This document shows, piece by piece, positions 52,251 to 61,350 of a stretch of 64,000 nt of DNA (its first letter is position 1; each line of letters opens with the position of its first letter). The DNA comes from CAIWHR01 sp963724975 (GTDB lineage Bacteria > Pseudomonadota > Gammaproteobacteria > Burkholderiales > Casimicrobiaceae). Under the pieces are notes generated by a model, which was not told the DNA's origin, ran no database searches, and saw only the letters and a program-made list of their open reading frames with translations. Both the position numbers and the translations under genes were made by a program. The stretch covers positions 124,001 through 188,000 of the forward strand of contig CAVRXB010000002.1 in assembly GCA_963724975.1 (NCBI GenBank), given 5' to 3'.

Positions 52251-53617
52251 GCCGACTTGAGATGCCAAGCCTTTGGCCGGGTGAACGTCTGGATCCCGTA
52301 GGTCGATAGCGTCAGGCCCATGCCCGAGTGCTTGACGCCGGACCACGGCAGCCGCGGACTGACCCGATCGCAGCAGTTCCAGTAGACGGTTCCCGCATTC
52401 ACCCTCGCGAGGATTCTCTTGGCGCGCCGCTCGTCCTTCGTATACACGCCGGCGGTGAGTCCGTATTCGGTATCGTTCATGAGATCGACGGCGGCGTCAT
52501 CGTCGGCAACGGCCTCGATGCCGATGATCGGACCAAAGCTCTCCTCCTTCATCAGCGCCATCGAATGGTCGACGTCGGCGAGCACGGTCGGCTCAAACCA
52601 ATTCCCCTTGCGCTTGACGACATTGCCACCGAGCAGGAGCCGCGCGCCTTTCCGCTTGGCGTCCGCAACCTGCTTCTTCAGCACGTCGAGCTGCGGGCGT
52701 CGCGTGATGGCGCCGATGTACGTGGTCTCGTCCATCGGGTCGCCGAGCTTGTAACCGCGGACTTCGTCGACGAACGCGCGAACGAACGCATCGTGGATCG
52801 ATTCGTGGACATAGACGCGCTCGACGGAACAGCACGACTGCCCGGTGTTGTAGAACGCGCCATCGGCTACCGCAGCGGCGGCAGCCGCGATATCGACGTC
52901 CTCGCAGACGTAGATCGGGTCCTTGCCGCCCAGTTCCAGCTGCACCTTGATCATCCGCTCGCCGGCGCGGGCGGCGATCTTCGCGCCCGTGCCTAGCGAT
53001 CCGGTGAAGAAAACGCCGTCGACCGGTTGCCGCAGCAAGGCAGCGCCGGTCATGCCATCGCCGATCACCGGGACGAACACGTCGCGCGGCACGCCGGCAT
53101 CGTGCAGGAGCTCGGCGATGTGGATCCCCGTGAGGGTTGCGAACTCGGAGGGCTTGTACAACACCGCATTGCCGGCGAGAAGCGCGGGCACGAACACATT
53201 GCCGCCGACGAAATACGGATAATTCCACGCCGAGATGTTGGCGATGACGCCAAGCGGCTCGTGGACGATTCGCTCTTCAAGCTTCTGCCCGGAATCGGCG
53301 AACACTTTCTCGTCGCGCAGCATCGCGGTCGATTCGGCAAGAAAAAAGTCGATTCGCCCGAGCACGCCGTTGAGCTCATTGCGCGATTGGCGAATCGGCT
53401 TGCCGACCTCGTGCGTCAGCGTCCGGGCAAGGGTTTCCCGCATCGTGACGACGCGCTCTCGAAAATTGGCGATCGCTGCAAGACGCTTCTTGAGCGGGAC
53501 CCTGGCCCATTTCGGCTGGCCCGCGCGCGCAAGCTCGTACTTGCGGCGCACCGCGGTCGCGTTGTCGGCGGTCACCTCGGTAATGACGGTGCCATCGGCG
53601 GGATTGCTGATCTTCAT
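52247..53617 (-). CDS. Aldehyde dehydrogenase (PuuC-like role)
   Basis: A 456-residue NAD(P)-dependent aldehyde dehydrogenase with ISAWNYPYFVGGNVFVPAL, FFTGSLGTGAKI, the base in LELGGKDP and the catalytic Cys in NTGQSCCSVERVYV. It is the last gene of the operon with the GS-like ligase, Fe-ADH and PuuD-like hydrolase, so it probably oxidises a gamma-glutamyl-aminoaldehyde to the acid. ATG 53617 lies 21 bases after the hydrolase stop. The overall sequence is also like succinate-semialdehyde dehydrogenases, so the assignment rests on context. Confidence 0.85.
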   Translation of the reverse strand: MKISNPADGTVITEVTADNATAVRRKYELARAGQPKWARVPLKKRLAAIANFRERVVTMRETLARTLTHEVGKPIRQSRNELNGVLGRIDFFLAESTAMLRDEKVFADSGQKLEERIVHEPLGVIANISAWNYPYFVGGNVFVPALLAGNAVLYKPSEFATLTGIHIAELLHDAGVPRDVFVPVIGDGMTGAALLRQPVDGVFFTGSLGTGAKIAARAGERMIKVQLELGGKDPIYVCEDVDIAAAAAAVADGAFYNTGQSCCSVERVYVHESIHDAFVRAFVDEVRGYKLGDPMDETTYIGAITRRPQLDVLKKQVADAKRKGARLLLGGNVVKRKGNWFEPTVLADVDHSMALMKEESFGPIIGIEAVADDDAAVDLMNDTEYGLTAGVYTKDERRAKRILARVNAGTVYWNCCDRVSPRLPWSGVKHSGMGLTLSTYGIQTFTRPKAWHLKSA

Positions 53618-53638
53618 GCGCTGTCCGAGACGGCTTTC

Positions 53639-54427
53639 CTACATTGCGAATGCCGCCGCCTTGTGCCGTGTGGCGGTGGCAACGAATTCGTCGAGGATCG
53701 GCGTGTCATCGAGGAACGACGGATCGTCAGGCGCGTGGAATTCCGGGTGCCACTGCACGGCAAAGAGGTAACCCGGGCCCGTGTATCGGATCGCCTCGAC
53801 GATGCGGTCGGGCTCCGACCACGCCTCGACGACAAGATCGCGACCCAGTTCTTTCACCGCCTGATGGTGGACCGAATTGGTCTTCACAACCGTCGCACCC
53901 GGATAAAGGCTGGCAAGGCCCGTTCCTGGAACGAAAGCGGTCGCGTGGCAATTCTCCGCGTAGATTTCCCAGTTGCGATGATTGAGCGCGCCGGGAACCT
54001 GCGCACCGAGGTCCTGCCACAACGTGCCGCCCTGCGCGACATTGATGATCTGCGCGCCGCGACAGATGCCGAGGACCGGTTTTCGAAGGGTCATGAAGGC
54101 GCGCAGCAGCGAAATTTCATAGTCGTCGCGGATCCGGTCGCCGTTCCAGGCCGGCCGCAGCGCTTTTTCGCCGTAGGATTCCGGGCACACGTCGGAGCCG
54201 CCCATCAAGACTAGACCGTCCAATTCCGCCGCGTAGGCGTCGACGGTCGCCTTGCTGCCCGCCCGCTTCGTCCGGCCTTCGGGCGAGGGCACCATCAGCG
54301 CGAGCACGTCGCGCTGCATGAGCCAGTGCGCGACGTTCTGCTCGATGTACTGCAGCGTCATGCCCTTGAAGACCGCGCGTTGCGAATCCTCGTGGAAAAA
54401 GCAGGCGGAGATGCCGATCTTGAGCAT
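53639..54427 (-). CDS. Class I glutamine amidotransferase-like hydrolase (PuuD-like)
   Basis: A 262-residue peptidase C26-type protein like PuuD, which hydrolyses gamma-glutamyl amides such as gamma-glutamyl-GABA. The nucleophile Cys is in LGICRGAQIINVAQGG, with the partner His/Glu in VQWHPEFH. GGSDVCPESYG is also a family feature. ATG 54427 is two bases after the Fe-ADH stop, in the same operon. The expected reaction here is release of glutamate and the final amino acid from its gamma-glutamyl conjugate. Confidence 0.87.
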   Translation of the reverse strand: MLKIGISACFFHEDSQRAVFKGMTLQYIEQNVAHWLMQRDVLALMVPSPEGRTKRAGSKATVDAYAAELDGLVLMGGSDVCPESYGEKALRPAWNGDRIRDDYEISLLRAFMTLRKPVLGICRGAQIINVAQGGTLWQDLGAQVPGALNHRNWEIYAENCHATAFVPGTGLASLYPGATVVKTNSVHHQAVKELGRDLVVEAWSEPDRIVEAIRYTGPGYLFAVQWHPEFHAPDDPSFLDDTPILDEFVATATRHKAAAFAM

Positions 54428-54429
54428 GG

Positions 54430-55596
54430 CTAGAGTACCGTCGCGAACAGCCGCGCAAAATCCTCGCGGGTGCACTTGCGCGGATTGGTGCGATGACAAG
54501 TGTCGTTGATAGCGACTTCGACGAGCGCCGGAATGTCCGCCTTCGTCACCGGTCGCTTCGATGTATGTGTCGCAAGAGTCGCCGGAATGCCGAGGTCGGC
54601 CTTCATTCGTGCGAGCCAATCGACAAAAGCGACAGCGCCGATTTCAGGCGACATGGAGGCAGCGCCGGGGACGCCCGCCACCCTGGCGAGCTCGGCCATC
54701 TTCTCTGCCGCGGCCGGAAGGTTGAAGCGCATCACGTGGTCGATCATGATCCCATTGGCGAGTCCATGATGGAGATCGGCGACCGTTGAGAGCGCGTGCG
54801 CGCACGAGTGGACGGCGCCGAGGTCTTTTTGAAACGCGATCGCTCCCATCATCGAGCTCATCAGCATGTCGCTGCGTGCTTGCAGATTCCTTCCATCGTG
54901 GACGGCGATCGGCAAGGCGCGGGCGGCGATTCGCACGCCCTCGAGCGCGATGCCGTCGCACATCGGGTGGTATTCGGGCGACAGGTACGACTCGACGTTG
55001 TGCGTGAGCGCGTCCATCCCGGTCGCCGCGGTGATGGCGGCGGGCAGGTCGAGCGTCAGCTCGGGGTCGGCGAAGACGCACCGGGCAAGGAGTTTCGGCG
55101 AGAACACGATTTTCTTGACATGCGTCGTGTCGTCCGAGACGACGGCCGACCGACCCACCTCGGAACCGGTACCCGCCGTCGTGGGCAGCGCAACGAAACA
55201 AGGAATCTCACCGTTGATCGGCCTTACGTGCGGATGGTCCCACGCGTATTCGAGAATGTCGCCGGGATGCTTCGCCATCAATGCAATGGCCTTGGCAACG
55301 TCGAGCGCGGCGCCGCCACCGAGGCCGATCACCGCATCGGCACGATGCGCCTTGTACGCGTCTAAGCCGCGATCGACCTGGCTCTTCACCGGGTTGCCCC
55401 AGATATCGGCATAAATCGCGGCGTCGAGACCGTGCAGGCCGGCGACGAAGTCTTTGAGCAACGGCAGGGGTGCGATGCCGCGATCCGTCACGACCAGGGG
55501 TCGCGCAACACCTTGCGCTTTCAGGTAGTCAGCCACGAGACGCCGCGCGCCCGGACCGAAGTGGATCGTCGTGGGGAAGCTGAAGCGCTGGATCAT
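54430..55596 (-). CDS. Iron-containing alcohol dehydrogenase
   Basis: A 388-residue type III (Fe-ADH) enzyme. It shows the NAD-binding GLGGGAALDVAKAIAL, PTTAGTGSEVGRSAV, DALTHNVESYLSPEYHPMCDG and AHALSTVADLHHGLANGIMIDHVM, which contain the metal-ligand Asp and His residues. ATG 55596 gives the standard Fe-ADH N terminus (IQRFSFPTTIHFGPGA); an in-frame start at 55662 adds 22 residues. In this operon it would oxidise the hydroxyl of a gamma-glutamylated amino alcohol. Fe-ADHs act on many alcohols, so substrate is inferred only from neighbours. Confidence 0.88.
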   Translation of the reverse strand: MIQRFSFPTTIHFGPGARRLVADYLKAQGVARPLVVTDRGIAPLPLLKDFVAGLHGLDAAIYADIWGNPVKSQVDRGLDAYKAHRADAVIGLGGGAALDVAKAIALMAKHPGDILEYAWDHPHVRPINGEIPCFVALPTTAGTGSEVGRSAVVSDDTTHVKKIVFSPKLLARCVFADPELTLDLPAAITAATGMDALTHNVESYLSPEYHPMCDGIALEGVRIAARALPIAVHDGRNLQARSDMLMSSMMGAIAFQKDLGAVHSCAHALSTVADLHHGLANGIMIDHVMRFNLPAAAEKMAELARVAGVPGAASMSPEIGAVAFVDWLARMKADLGIPATLATHTSKRPVTKADIPALVEVAINDTCHRTNPRKCTREDFARLFATVL

Positions 55597-55693
55597 CGCG
55601 GTGCAATACTCGAGCGTTGAGGGAAGGCCATTCGGCGGCGCGGCCGGTGCGGCCACCTGCAAGCCTTGGCAAGTTTAACGCAGTCCGCTCGAG

Positions 55694-56203
55694 TCACGCT
55701 GGCCGCAGAAACCGCACCATGTGATTCTTGTCGTAGTATCGGTCGCCGACGCGGATCGCTCGCGGTTCGATGCCGAACGAGCGAAATCCTTCACTTTCGT
55801 AGAGCGAGCGGGCCGATTCGTTTGATTGCGTAACGGTCAGCACCAGCTGCTCGAGGCCCGCTTCCTCTTTCGCCGTCGCGATCAGATGGCGGACCAGCGC
55901 ACGCGCGACGCCACGGCGGCCGAAATCGGGTGCGACATACATGCCGAACACGACGGCCTTGTGCCGGTTCTTGACCCGCGCTTCGCGGGCCATCCCAACC
56001 ACGCCGGCGAGCGTCCCGTGAACGAACGCCCCATAGACGACATCCGGGCCGCTCGGCGCGAGCCGCTCCTCGATGACCGACAGCGGCTTGGCGGCTTCCG
56101 CCTCCACGCTCGATGTGAAAGCGTCGGGATGTTCGTCCAGGCCGCGCAGCCGCAGCGTGCGATACGCAGCGGCGTCGGCGGGCGCGAGGCGTCGAATTGT
56201 CAC
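55694..56203 (-). CDS. GNAT-family N-acetyltransferase
   Basis: A 169-residue acetyltransferase with the acetyl-CoA-binding block VAPDFGRRGVARALVRHLI (motif A, RxxGxG type) and a C-terminal YESEGFRSFG. A GTG start at 56203 lies one base from the stop of the GS-like gene, so the two are coupled. Substrate unknown; it might acetylate an amine intermediate or be a protective enzyme. Confidence 0.8.
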   Translation of the reverse strand: MTIRRLAPADAAAYRTLRLRGLDEHPDAFTSSVEAEAAKPLSVIEERLAPSGPDVVYGAFVHGTLAGVVGMAREARVKNRHKAVVFGMYVAPDFGRRGVARALVRHLIATAKEEAGLEQLVLTVTQSNESARSLYESEGFRSFGIEPRAIRVGDRYYDKNHMVRFLRPA

Positions 56204-56204
56204 T

Positions 56205-57578
56205 TCAGATGATTTCGAAATAACGCTTCATCTCCCAGTCGGTGACGGCGTCCTGCCATTGCCTCCATTCCCACTCGCGTGTGGCTGCGAAGTGGTCGAC
56301 GAAATCGTCGCCGAACCAGTCGCGCGCGACCTTCGAACCGCGGAAGACGCGCGTCGTCTCGATCAGCGTCCGCGGTGCGCGCGGAATGTTCTCGGCCCCC
56401 TGGTTCGTGCCGTGGATCGGTTTCGCGGTGAGCTTCATATTTCGCTCGACTCCATTGAGCCCCGCGGCGATGCACGCGGCGGCGGCGAGATAGGGATTCA
56501 TGTCGGCACCCGGACAGCGCGTTTCGAGCCGCGTGGATTTCGGAGAGGCGGCGAGCACGCGAAAGCTCGCGGTTCGATTGTCGATACCCCACGTTGGCTT
56601 GACCGGCGCCCAGAAGCCGTCGACGAGCCGCTTGTAGCTGTTGATCGTCGGCCAGTACATCGGAGCCATTTCCATCAGCGACGTGACCTGCCCGGCGAGA
56701 TAGCTCTCGAAGAGCTTGCTCATGCCGTGCCGGCCTTTCGGATCATGGAAGAGGTTCTTCTTGCCGTCGGAGAGCGACTGGTGAATATGACCGGAGCATC
56801 CCGGAAGGTGCGCGTTCCACTTGGCCATGAAGCTCGGCATGATGCCGAAGCGCGCGCCGATCTCCTTGGCGCCGGTCTTGAACAGGATCGCGCGGTCGGC
56901 CGACTCGAGCGCCTCGGAGAATACGATCGCCGCTTCATAGACGCCCGGGCCCGTTTCCGTATGCAACCCTTCGATTGGAACGCCGAAGGCCGCCATTTCG
57001 TTCATCAGCGCAGCGAAGAAATCACGGTTCGCGTTGGCGCGGAGCAGCGAGTAGCCGAACATGCCGGGTGTCAGCGTCGTCGGCCCGACGCCCTTCTTGT
57101 CGGCCCATGATTGGGGCGTCTCGATGAAATTGAACCACTCGAATTCCATCCCGCTCATCGGCATCACGCCGAGCTTTTCGGCTCGCTTCAACACGCGCTT
57201 CAGCACTTGGCGGGGGCAGATGTCCAGCGGGACTTCCTTGCCATTTTTCTGCTGGACGAATTCGCCGAGGAAAAACGGCACGCCGTCATCCCACGGCACG
57301 TGACGCATCGTGCCGAGGTCGATCTTCGCGAGCGCATCCGGGTAGCCCTTGTGCCAGCCGGTGAGCGTCGTGTTGTCGTAGGTCACGTCCATCATGTCCC
57401 AGCCGAACACGACGTCGCAAAAGCCGAAGCCGCCCTCGGCGGCCGAGTAGAACTTGTCCTTGTGGAGATATTTGCCGCGCAGAATGCCGTCGATGTCCGA
57501 TACCGCGACCTTGACGCGGGTGCCCGGCGCATTGCGTACGGCGGCGATGGCCTTGGCGGCCGGCGTGGACAGCGGCAT
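56205..57578 (-). CDS. Glutamine-synthetase-like gamma-glutamylamine ligase
   Basis: A 457-residue GS-fold ligase. The beta-Grasp N domain (residues 15-100, SDIDGILRGKYLHKDKF) is followed by the catalytic domain with EFEWFNF, TETGPGVYEAAI, the ATP-site block GCSGHIHQSL and NSYKRLVDGFWAPV, then NRTASFRV. The region where GlnA has its adenylylated Tyr (NLYDLPP) reads quite differently, so it is more likely a PuuA/GlnA3/GlnA4-type gamma-glutamyl-amine synthetase than the main ammonia-assimilating enzyme. AGGAG stands 7 bases before ATG 57578. First gene of the five-gene operon; a MITE-like element begins 13 bases upstream. Confidence 0.87.
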   Translation of the reverse strand: MPLSTPAAKAIAAVRNAPGTRVKVAVSDIDGILRGKYLHKDKFYSAAEGGFGFCDVVFGWDMMDVTYDNTTLTGWHKGYPDALAKIDLGTMRHVPWDDGVPFFLGEFVQQKNGKEVPLDICPRQVLKRVLKRAEKLGVMPMSGMEFEWFNFIETPQSWADKKGVGPTTLTPGMFGYSLLRANANRDFFAALMNEMAAFGVPIEGLHTETGPGVYEAAIVFSEALESADRAILFKTGAKEIGARFGIMPSFMAKWNAHLPGCSGHIHQSLSDGKKNLFHDPKGRHGMSKLFESYLAGQVTSLMEMAPMYWPTINSYKRLVDGFWAPVKPTWGIDNRTASFRVLAASPKSTRLETRCPGADMNPYLAAAACIAAGLNGVERNMKLTAKPIHGTNQGAENIPRAPRTLIETTRVFRGSKVARDWFGDDFVDHFAATREWEWRQWQDAVTDWEMKRYFEII

Positions 57579-57590
57579 GGATTTCTCCTA

Positions 57591-57864
57591 GGGAGCCTCT
57601 GCATAAGTATTCACGATAGCGCTGCACGGCACAATGCGGATGGAGGCAAGACGCGCGACGAAGGTCGTAGCCGGGCCTACGATGCCGAGGAGCCTCATTT
57701 GCCAAGTGAGGCCGCAGACGCCGCATTGGGCAGCAGCCCGAAGGGACGGGGCGTTTCGGGCGGTCTACTTTGTCGCGAGCCTTGACCATTCGCTTCGGCT
57801 CGCTTCGCGTATCCCATCCCGAAACGGCACCGTCGCAATCGCGAATACTTATGCAGAGGCTCCC
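57591..57864. mobile_element. MITE-like element with 22-bp perfect terminal inverted repeats
   Basis: The left end (57591-57612, starting GGGAGCCTCTGCATAAGT) and right end (57843-57864) are exact inverted copies over 22 bases, with similarity extending about 8 bases further inside. The 274-bp element has no convincing gene. An internal fold-back (GCCTCA ... TGAGGC near 57695) is present. No clear target-site duplication was found. It sits between the GS-like gene and the EamA gene, directly before the Shine-Dalgarno of the former, so it should have displaced or replaced that operon's promoter. Confidence 0.85.
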
Positions 57865-57993
57865 AATGCGGATCGTTCGGCGCGAACCGTCGCGGGCATC
57901 GCGCACGATGCCGCACGCAAATGATAGCGCAAGAACATCGATATTACGGAGCGGGATGTCACAATCCGCCTCCATGATCGATCGCCGGTACCG

Positions 57994-58875
57994 ATGGCCA
58001 TGACCCGTGCGCGCGCCCTTGCCGCCGTGCACGCTGCAGTGCTGCTGTTCGGTTTTGCCGGACTGTTCGGCCGCTGGCTCGACTTGTCGCCCGTCGCAAT
58101 CGTCCTGGGGCGCTCGGCAATCGCCGCGTGTGCGCTCGCGGTCGTACGCTGGCAGGTCGGGCGCGACCGTTTGCCGTTCGACCTGCGGCTCGTGGCCAAC
58201 GGTGCGGTGCTGGCGCTGCACTGGATTGCATTTTTCGCGGCAATCCAGGCGGCCGGTGTGGCGATCGGCCTGCTCGGCTTCGCGAGTTTTCCGCTCTTTG
58301 TACTCATTCTGGAGCGTGCGATGCTGGGGCGGCGGTGGAGCGCCGCGGAAGCGGTCACCGCGCTCTGCGTGACGGCCGGGATTGCGCTGCTCGTGCCGGA
58401 ACCTTCACTTGCGAATCGGACGGTTCAGGGTCTAGCGTGGGGCCTCGTCTCGGGCTTCTCGTTCGCGTTGCTGGCGGTCCTCAATCGACGATATTCCGCG
58501 GTGCGCGGAGCCATGGACATTGCGTTCTGGCAGAATTTGTTCGCCGCGCTGGTCCTCTTGCCGTTTGCGGCTGCCGATTCCGCTTCGCTCGGTAGCATGA
58601 GCGCGCGTGAAATCGCGCTGCTGCTGATGCTGGGTCTCCTCTGCACGGCGTTTGCGCACACGCTTTTCATTGCCGCGCTATCCCGCCTGTCGGCACACAC
58701 GGCATCGACGGTCGCAGCGCTGGAGCCCGTGTACGGCATCGCGCTGGCGGCATTGCTGCTGCGCGAGATTCCCGATCCCCGCGTGCTGATGGGCGGCGTG
58801 CTGATCGTTGGCGCCGCACTGGTCGCGACACGGGGTGGCGCCGCGCTGGTTGGCGAGCAGCAAGTGAATAGGTAG
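57994..58875 (+). CDS. EamA/DMT-family transporter
   Basis: A 293-residue membrane protein with ten predicted helices in two EamA repeats (first repeat to about residue 135, second from about 148, ending ALVATRGGAAL). Relatives export amino acids or small metabolites; substrate unknown. The start is ATG 57994 or 58000. It is divergent from the GS-like operon and separated from it by the MITE-like element plus about 130 bases in which I see nothing else. Confidence 0.83.
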   Translation: MAMTRARALAAVHAAVLLFGFAGLFGRWLDLSPVAIVLGRSAIAACALAVVRWQVGRDRLPFDLRLVANGAVLALHWIAFFAAIQAAGVAIGLLGFASFPLFVLILERAMLGRRWSAAEAVTALCVTAGIALLVPEPSLANRTVQGLAWGLVSGFSFALLAVLNRRYSAVRGAMDIAFWQNLFAALVLLPFAAADSASLGSMSAREIALLLMLGLLCTAFAHTLFIAALSRLSAHTASTVAALEPVYGIALAALLLREIPDPRVLMGGVLIVGAALVATRGGAALVGEQQVNR

Positions 58876-58914
58876 CATGCGGCACGCACCTGCAGGCAGG
58901 CGAGGGGCAGTTCG

Positions 58915-59421
58915 ATGATCGTGGTCGTGATGGGAGTCACTGGCAGCGGAAAGACGGTCGTTGGATCGGCGCTTGCGCAGGCGCTCGGCTGGCCGTTTCT
59001 CGACGGCGATGATTTTCATCCGCCGGCGAATGTTGCGAAGATGGCCTCCGGCACACCGCTGGTCGACGCCGACCGCTGGCCCTGGCTGGATCGGCTGGCG
59101 GAGGAGGCGGGAGCCATCCTCGCGCGCGGCGGGAGCGCCGTGCTCGCGTGCTCGGCGCTGAAACAGGTCTATCGCGATCGCCTGGCTGCGAGCGCGAAAG
59201 CGCCGGGCGATGTCCGCTTCGTGTATCTCAAGGGCGACTTCGACACCATAGCGGCGCGCCTCGCGGCGCGCAAGCATCGCTACATGCCGGCGTCGCTGCT
59301 CGCAAGCCAGTTCGCAACACTCGAAGAGCCGGCGGACGCGATTGTCGTCGACGCGAGCGCAACGATCGCCGACGAAGTGGCGCGCATCCGCGAGTGCCTT
59401 CTGGAATTGGAGAAGCGATGA
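58915..59421 (+). CDS. gntK: Gluconokinase
   Basis: A 168-residue cytosolic kinase that forms 6-phosphogluconate from gluconate and ATP. Walker A GVTGSGKT (7-14), DGDDFHPPANVAKMASG, DADRWPWLDRL and CSALKQVYRDRL are characteristic of the GntK family. The stop overlaps the start of the next gene (ATGA). No gluconate permease or regulator is nearby. Confidence 0.92.
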   Translation: MIVVVMGVTGSGKTVVGSALAQALGWPFLDGDDFHPPANVAKMASGTPLVDADRWPWLDRLAEEAGAILARGGSAVLACSALKQVYRDRLAASAKAPGDVRFVYLKGDFDTIAARLAARKHRYMPASLLASQFATLEEPADAIVVDASATIADEVARIRECLLELEKR

Positions 59422-60596
59422 CCGAAGATCGCAAATGGAGACCGGCGACACAGGCGGGCCGTCTAGGGCGCGATCCCGCACGCTTTCTCGGCGCCATCAA
59501 TACGCCGGTCTTCCGCGCGACGACGATGCTGTTTCCGACTGTCGCGGAGTTCGACCGGTACGAGCGCGGCGAATACGAGCTGATTTCTTATGGCCTCCAC
59601 GGTCTGCCGACCGTCACGGACTTGCAGAATGCGGTCGCACAGATCGAAGGCGCTCACCGCGCGTTTGCGGTCCCGTCGGGTCTCGTCGCGACCACATTTC
59701 CGTTTCTCGCATTGCTGCGCGCGGGCGACCACGCGCTCGTCGTCGATTCCGTGTACGGCCCCACGCGACGCTTTTGCAATCATCATCTCACGCGCCTCGG
59801 TATCGAGGTCAGCTATTACGACCCGCTCGCCGGCGCTTCGATAGAGCACGAATTCCGGCCGAATACGAAGCTCGTGTTTACGGAATCGCCTGGATCGCTC
59901 ACGTTCGAGGTGCAGGACATTCCAGCCATTGCCGAAGTCGCGCACCGGCGCGGCGCGCTCGTCGTTCTCGACAACTCCTGGGCGACGCCGTTCGGCTTTC
60001 GCAGTTTCGACCACGGCGTCGATGTCGCCGTACATGCGGCAACCAAGTACATCGGGGGGCATTCGGACGTGTTGCTTGGCCTCATGCTGACGAATGAAGC
60101 CACGACGCCGATGATGGATCGCCTGTGGACTGACATGGGCGTCACGGCGTCCAGCGACGACTGCTTCCTCGGACTGCGGGGCCTGCGCACGCTGCCGCTG
60201 CGCCTCGCGCACCATCAATCGAGCGCGCTCATGATTGCCGAATGGCTGCGGACGCTGCCGGCCGTGCGCGAGGTCATCTATCCGCCGCTCCCCGGATCGC
60301 GCGGACACGACATGTGGCGCCGCGATTTCCTGGCGGGTTCGGGGCTCTTCACCGTCGTTCTGCAACCGATCGCCAAGGCGCGCATCGACGCGATGCTGGA
60401 TGGCATGCGGCTGTTCGCCATGGGCGTAAGCTGGGGCGGGTTCGAGAGCCTGATAATCCCGATCCGTCCCGAACGCACGCGCACAGCAACGCGCTGGGAT
60501 CCGGGGGGACCGTGCCTGCGTCTTGCCATCGGGCTCGAGGATCCCGTCGACCTGATCGCGGACCTGGCCGAAGGTTTCGCGCGGCTCGCCGCCTGA
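59418..60596 (+). CDS. metC: Cystathionine beta-lyase-like PLP enzyme
   Basis: A Cys/Met-metabolism PLP enzyme of 392 residues. It shows NTPVFRATTMLFPT, the substrate block FAVPSGLVATTFPFL, VLDNSWATPFGFR, and PLP Lys in HAATKYIGGHSDVL; the C-terminal SWGGFESLIIPI is typical of MetC. Cystathionine beta-lyase converts cystathionine to homocysteine, pyruvate and ammonia. ATG 59418 overlaps the gntK stop; the longer open frame upstream is the shadow of gntK. The pairing with gntK is unusual and carries no obvious meaning. It nearly abuts livG on the opposite strand. Confidence 0.86.
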   Translation: MTEDRKWRPATQAGRLGRDPARFLGAINTPVFRATTMLFPTVAEFDRYERGEYELISYGLHGLPTVTDLQNAVAQIEGAHRAFAVPSGLVATTFPFLALLRAGDHALVVDSVYGPTRRFCNHHLTRLGIEVSYYDPLAGASIEHEFRPNTKLVFTESPGSLTFEVQDIPAIAEVAHRRGALVVLDNSWATPFGFRSFDHGVDVAVHAATKYIGGHSDVLLGLMLTNEATTPMMDRLWTDMGVTASSDDCFLGLRGLRTLPLRLAHHQSSALMIAEWLRTLPAVREVIYPPLPGSRGHDMWRRDFLAGSGLFTVVLQPIAKARIDAMLDGMRLFAMGVSWGGFESLIIPIRPERTRTATRWDPGGPCLRLAIGLEDPVDLIADLAEGFARLAA

Positions 60597-60606
60597 GTGA
60601 CCGGGA

Positions 60607-61350
60607 TCAGGTTCCCAGGTAGACCGCCTGCACGCGCGCATCGGCGCGGATCGCGTCGGGCGATCCTTCGGCAATGATCCGCCCGCGATCGAGGACGATC
60701 ACCCGATCGGCGTGACCGAAGACGATGTCCATATCGTGCTCGGTGAACAGCACCGCGATGTCTTCCTGCCGCGCCAGCGTGGATGCGAGATCCATCATCC
60801 GTCCGCGCGAACGCGGCGACATTCCCGCCGTCGGCTCGTCCATCAGCAACAGGCGCGGGCGCCCCGCGAGGGCCAGAGCAAGCTCGACGCGTTTCGCATC
60901 ACCGTAGGCGAGCGTCGCGCAGCCCTGATCGGCAAAGCGCGTCATGCGAACGCGTTCGAGCAGCGCGTCGGCCTCGACCCGCATAAGGTCGTTCGCACGG
61001 GATGTGATCGCGCTTTGCCGGCCATCGCGCGCGATCAGCGCCATCTGCACGTTTTCGCGGACTGTCATCGAGGCGAACGTCGCCGCGACCTGGAACGTCC
61101 GCCCCACGCCGCGGCGCGCGATTTCGCGCGGCGGGAGGCCTTCGATCCGTTCGCCCATCAATGCGATCGATCCGGCATCAGCGGCGAGCTGGCCGCTGAC
61201 GAGATTGAAGCACGTCGTCTTGCCGGCGCCATTCGGCCCGATCAACGCCACCCTTTCACCTGCGTTCACGCGCAACGACACGTCGACGACGGCATCGACG
61301 CCGCCAAAGGCTTTGCGGATGCGGTCGACCGCAAGCACGGGCTCCTTCAT
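60607..61350 (-). CDS. livG: Branched-chain-type ABC transporter ATPase (LivG-like)
   Basis: A 247-residue ABC ATPase with Walker A GPNGAGKTT, signature region LAYGDAKRVELALAL (degenerate LSxGx, as usual in LivG), Walker B LLLMDEPTAGMSP and H-loop FTEHDMDIV. ATG 61350 overlaps the permease stop (ATGA). No second ATPase (LivF) and no binding protein lie in the window, so the remaining subunits are presumably elsewhere. Substrates of this class include branched-chain amino acids, amides and urea. Confidence 0.87.
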   Translation of the reverse strand: MKEPVLAVDRIRKAFGGVDAVVDVSLRVNAGERVALIGPNGAGKTTCFNLVSGQLAADAGSIALMGERIEGLPPREIARRGVGRTFQVAATFASMTVRENVQMALIARDGRQSAITSRANDLMRVEADALLERVRMTRFADQGCATLAYGDAKRVELALALAGRPRLLLMDEPTAGMSPRSRGRMMDLASTLARQEDIAVLFTEHDMDIVFGHADRVIVLDRGRIIAEGSPDAIRADARVQAVYLGT

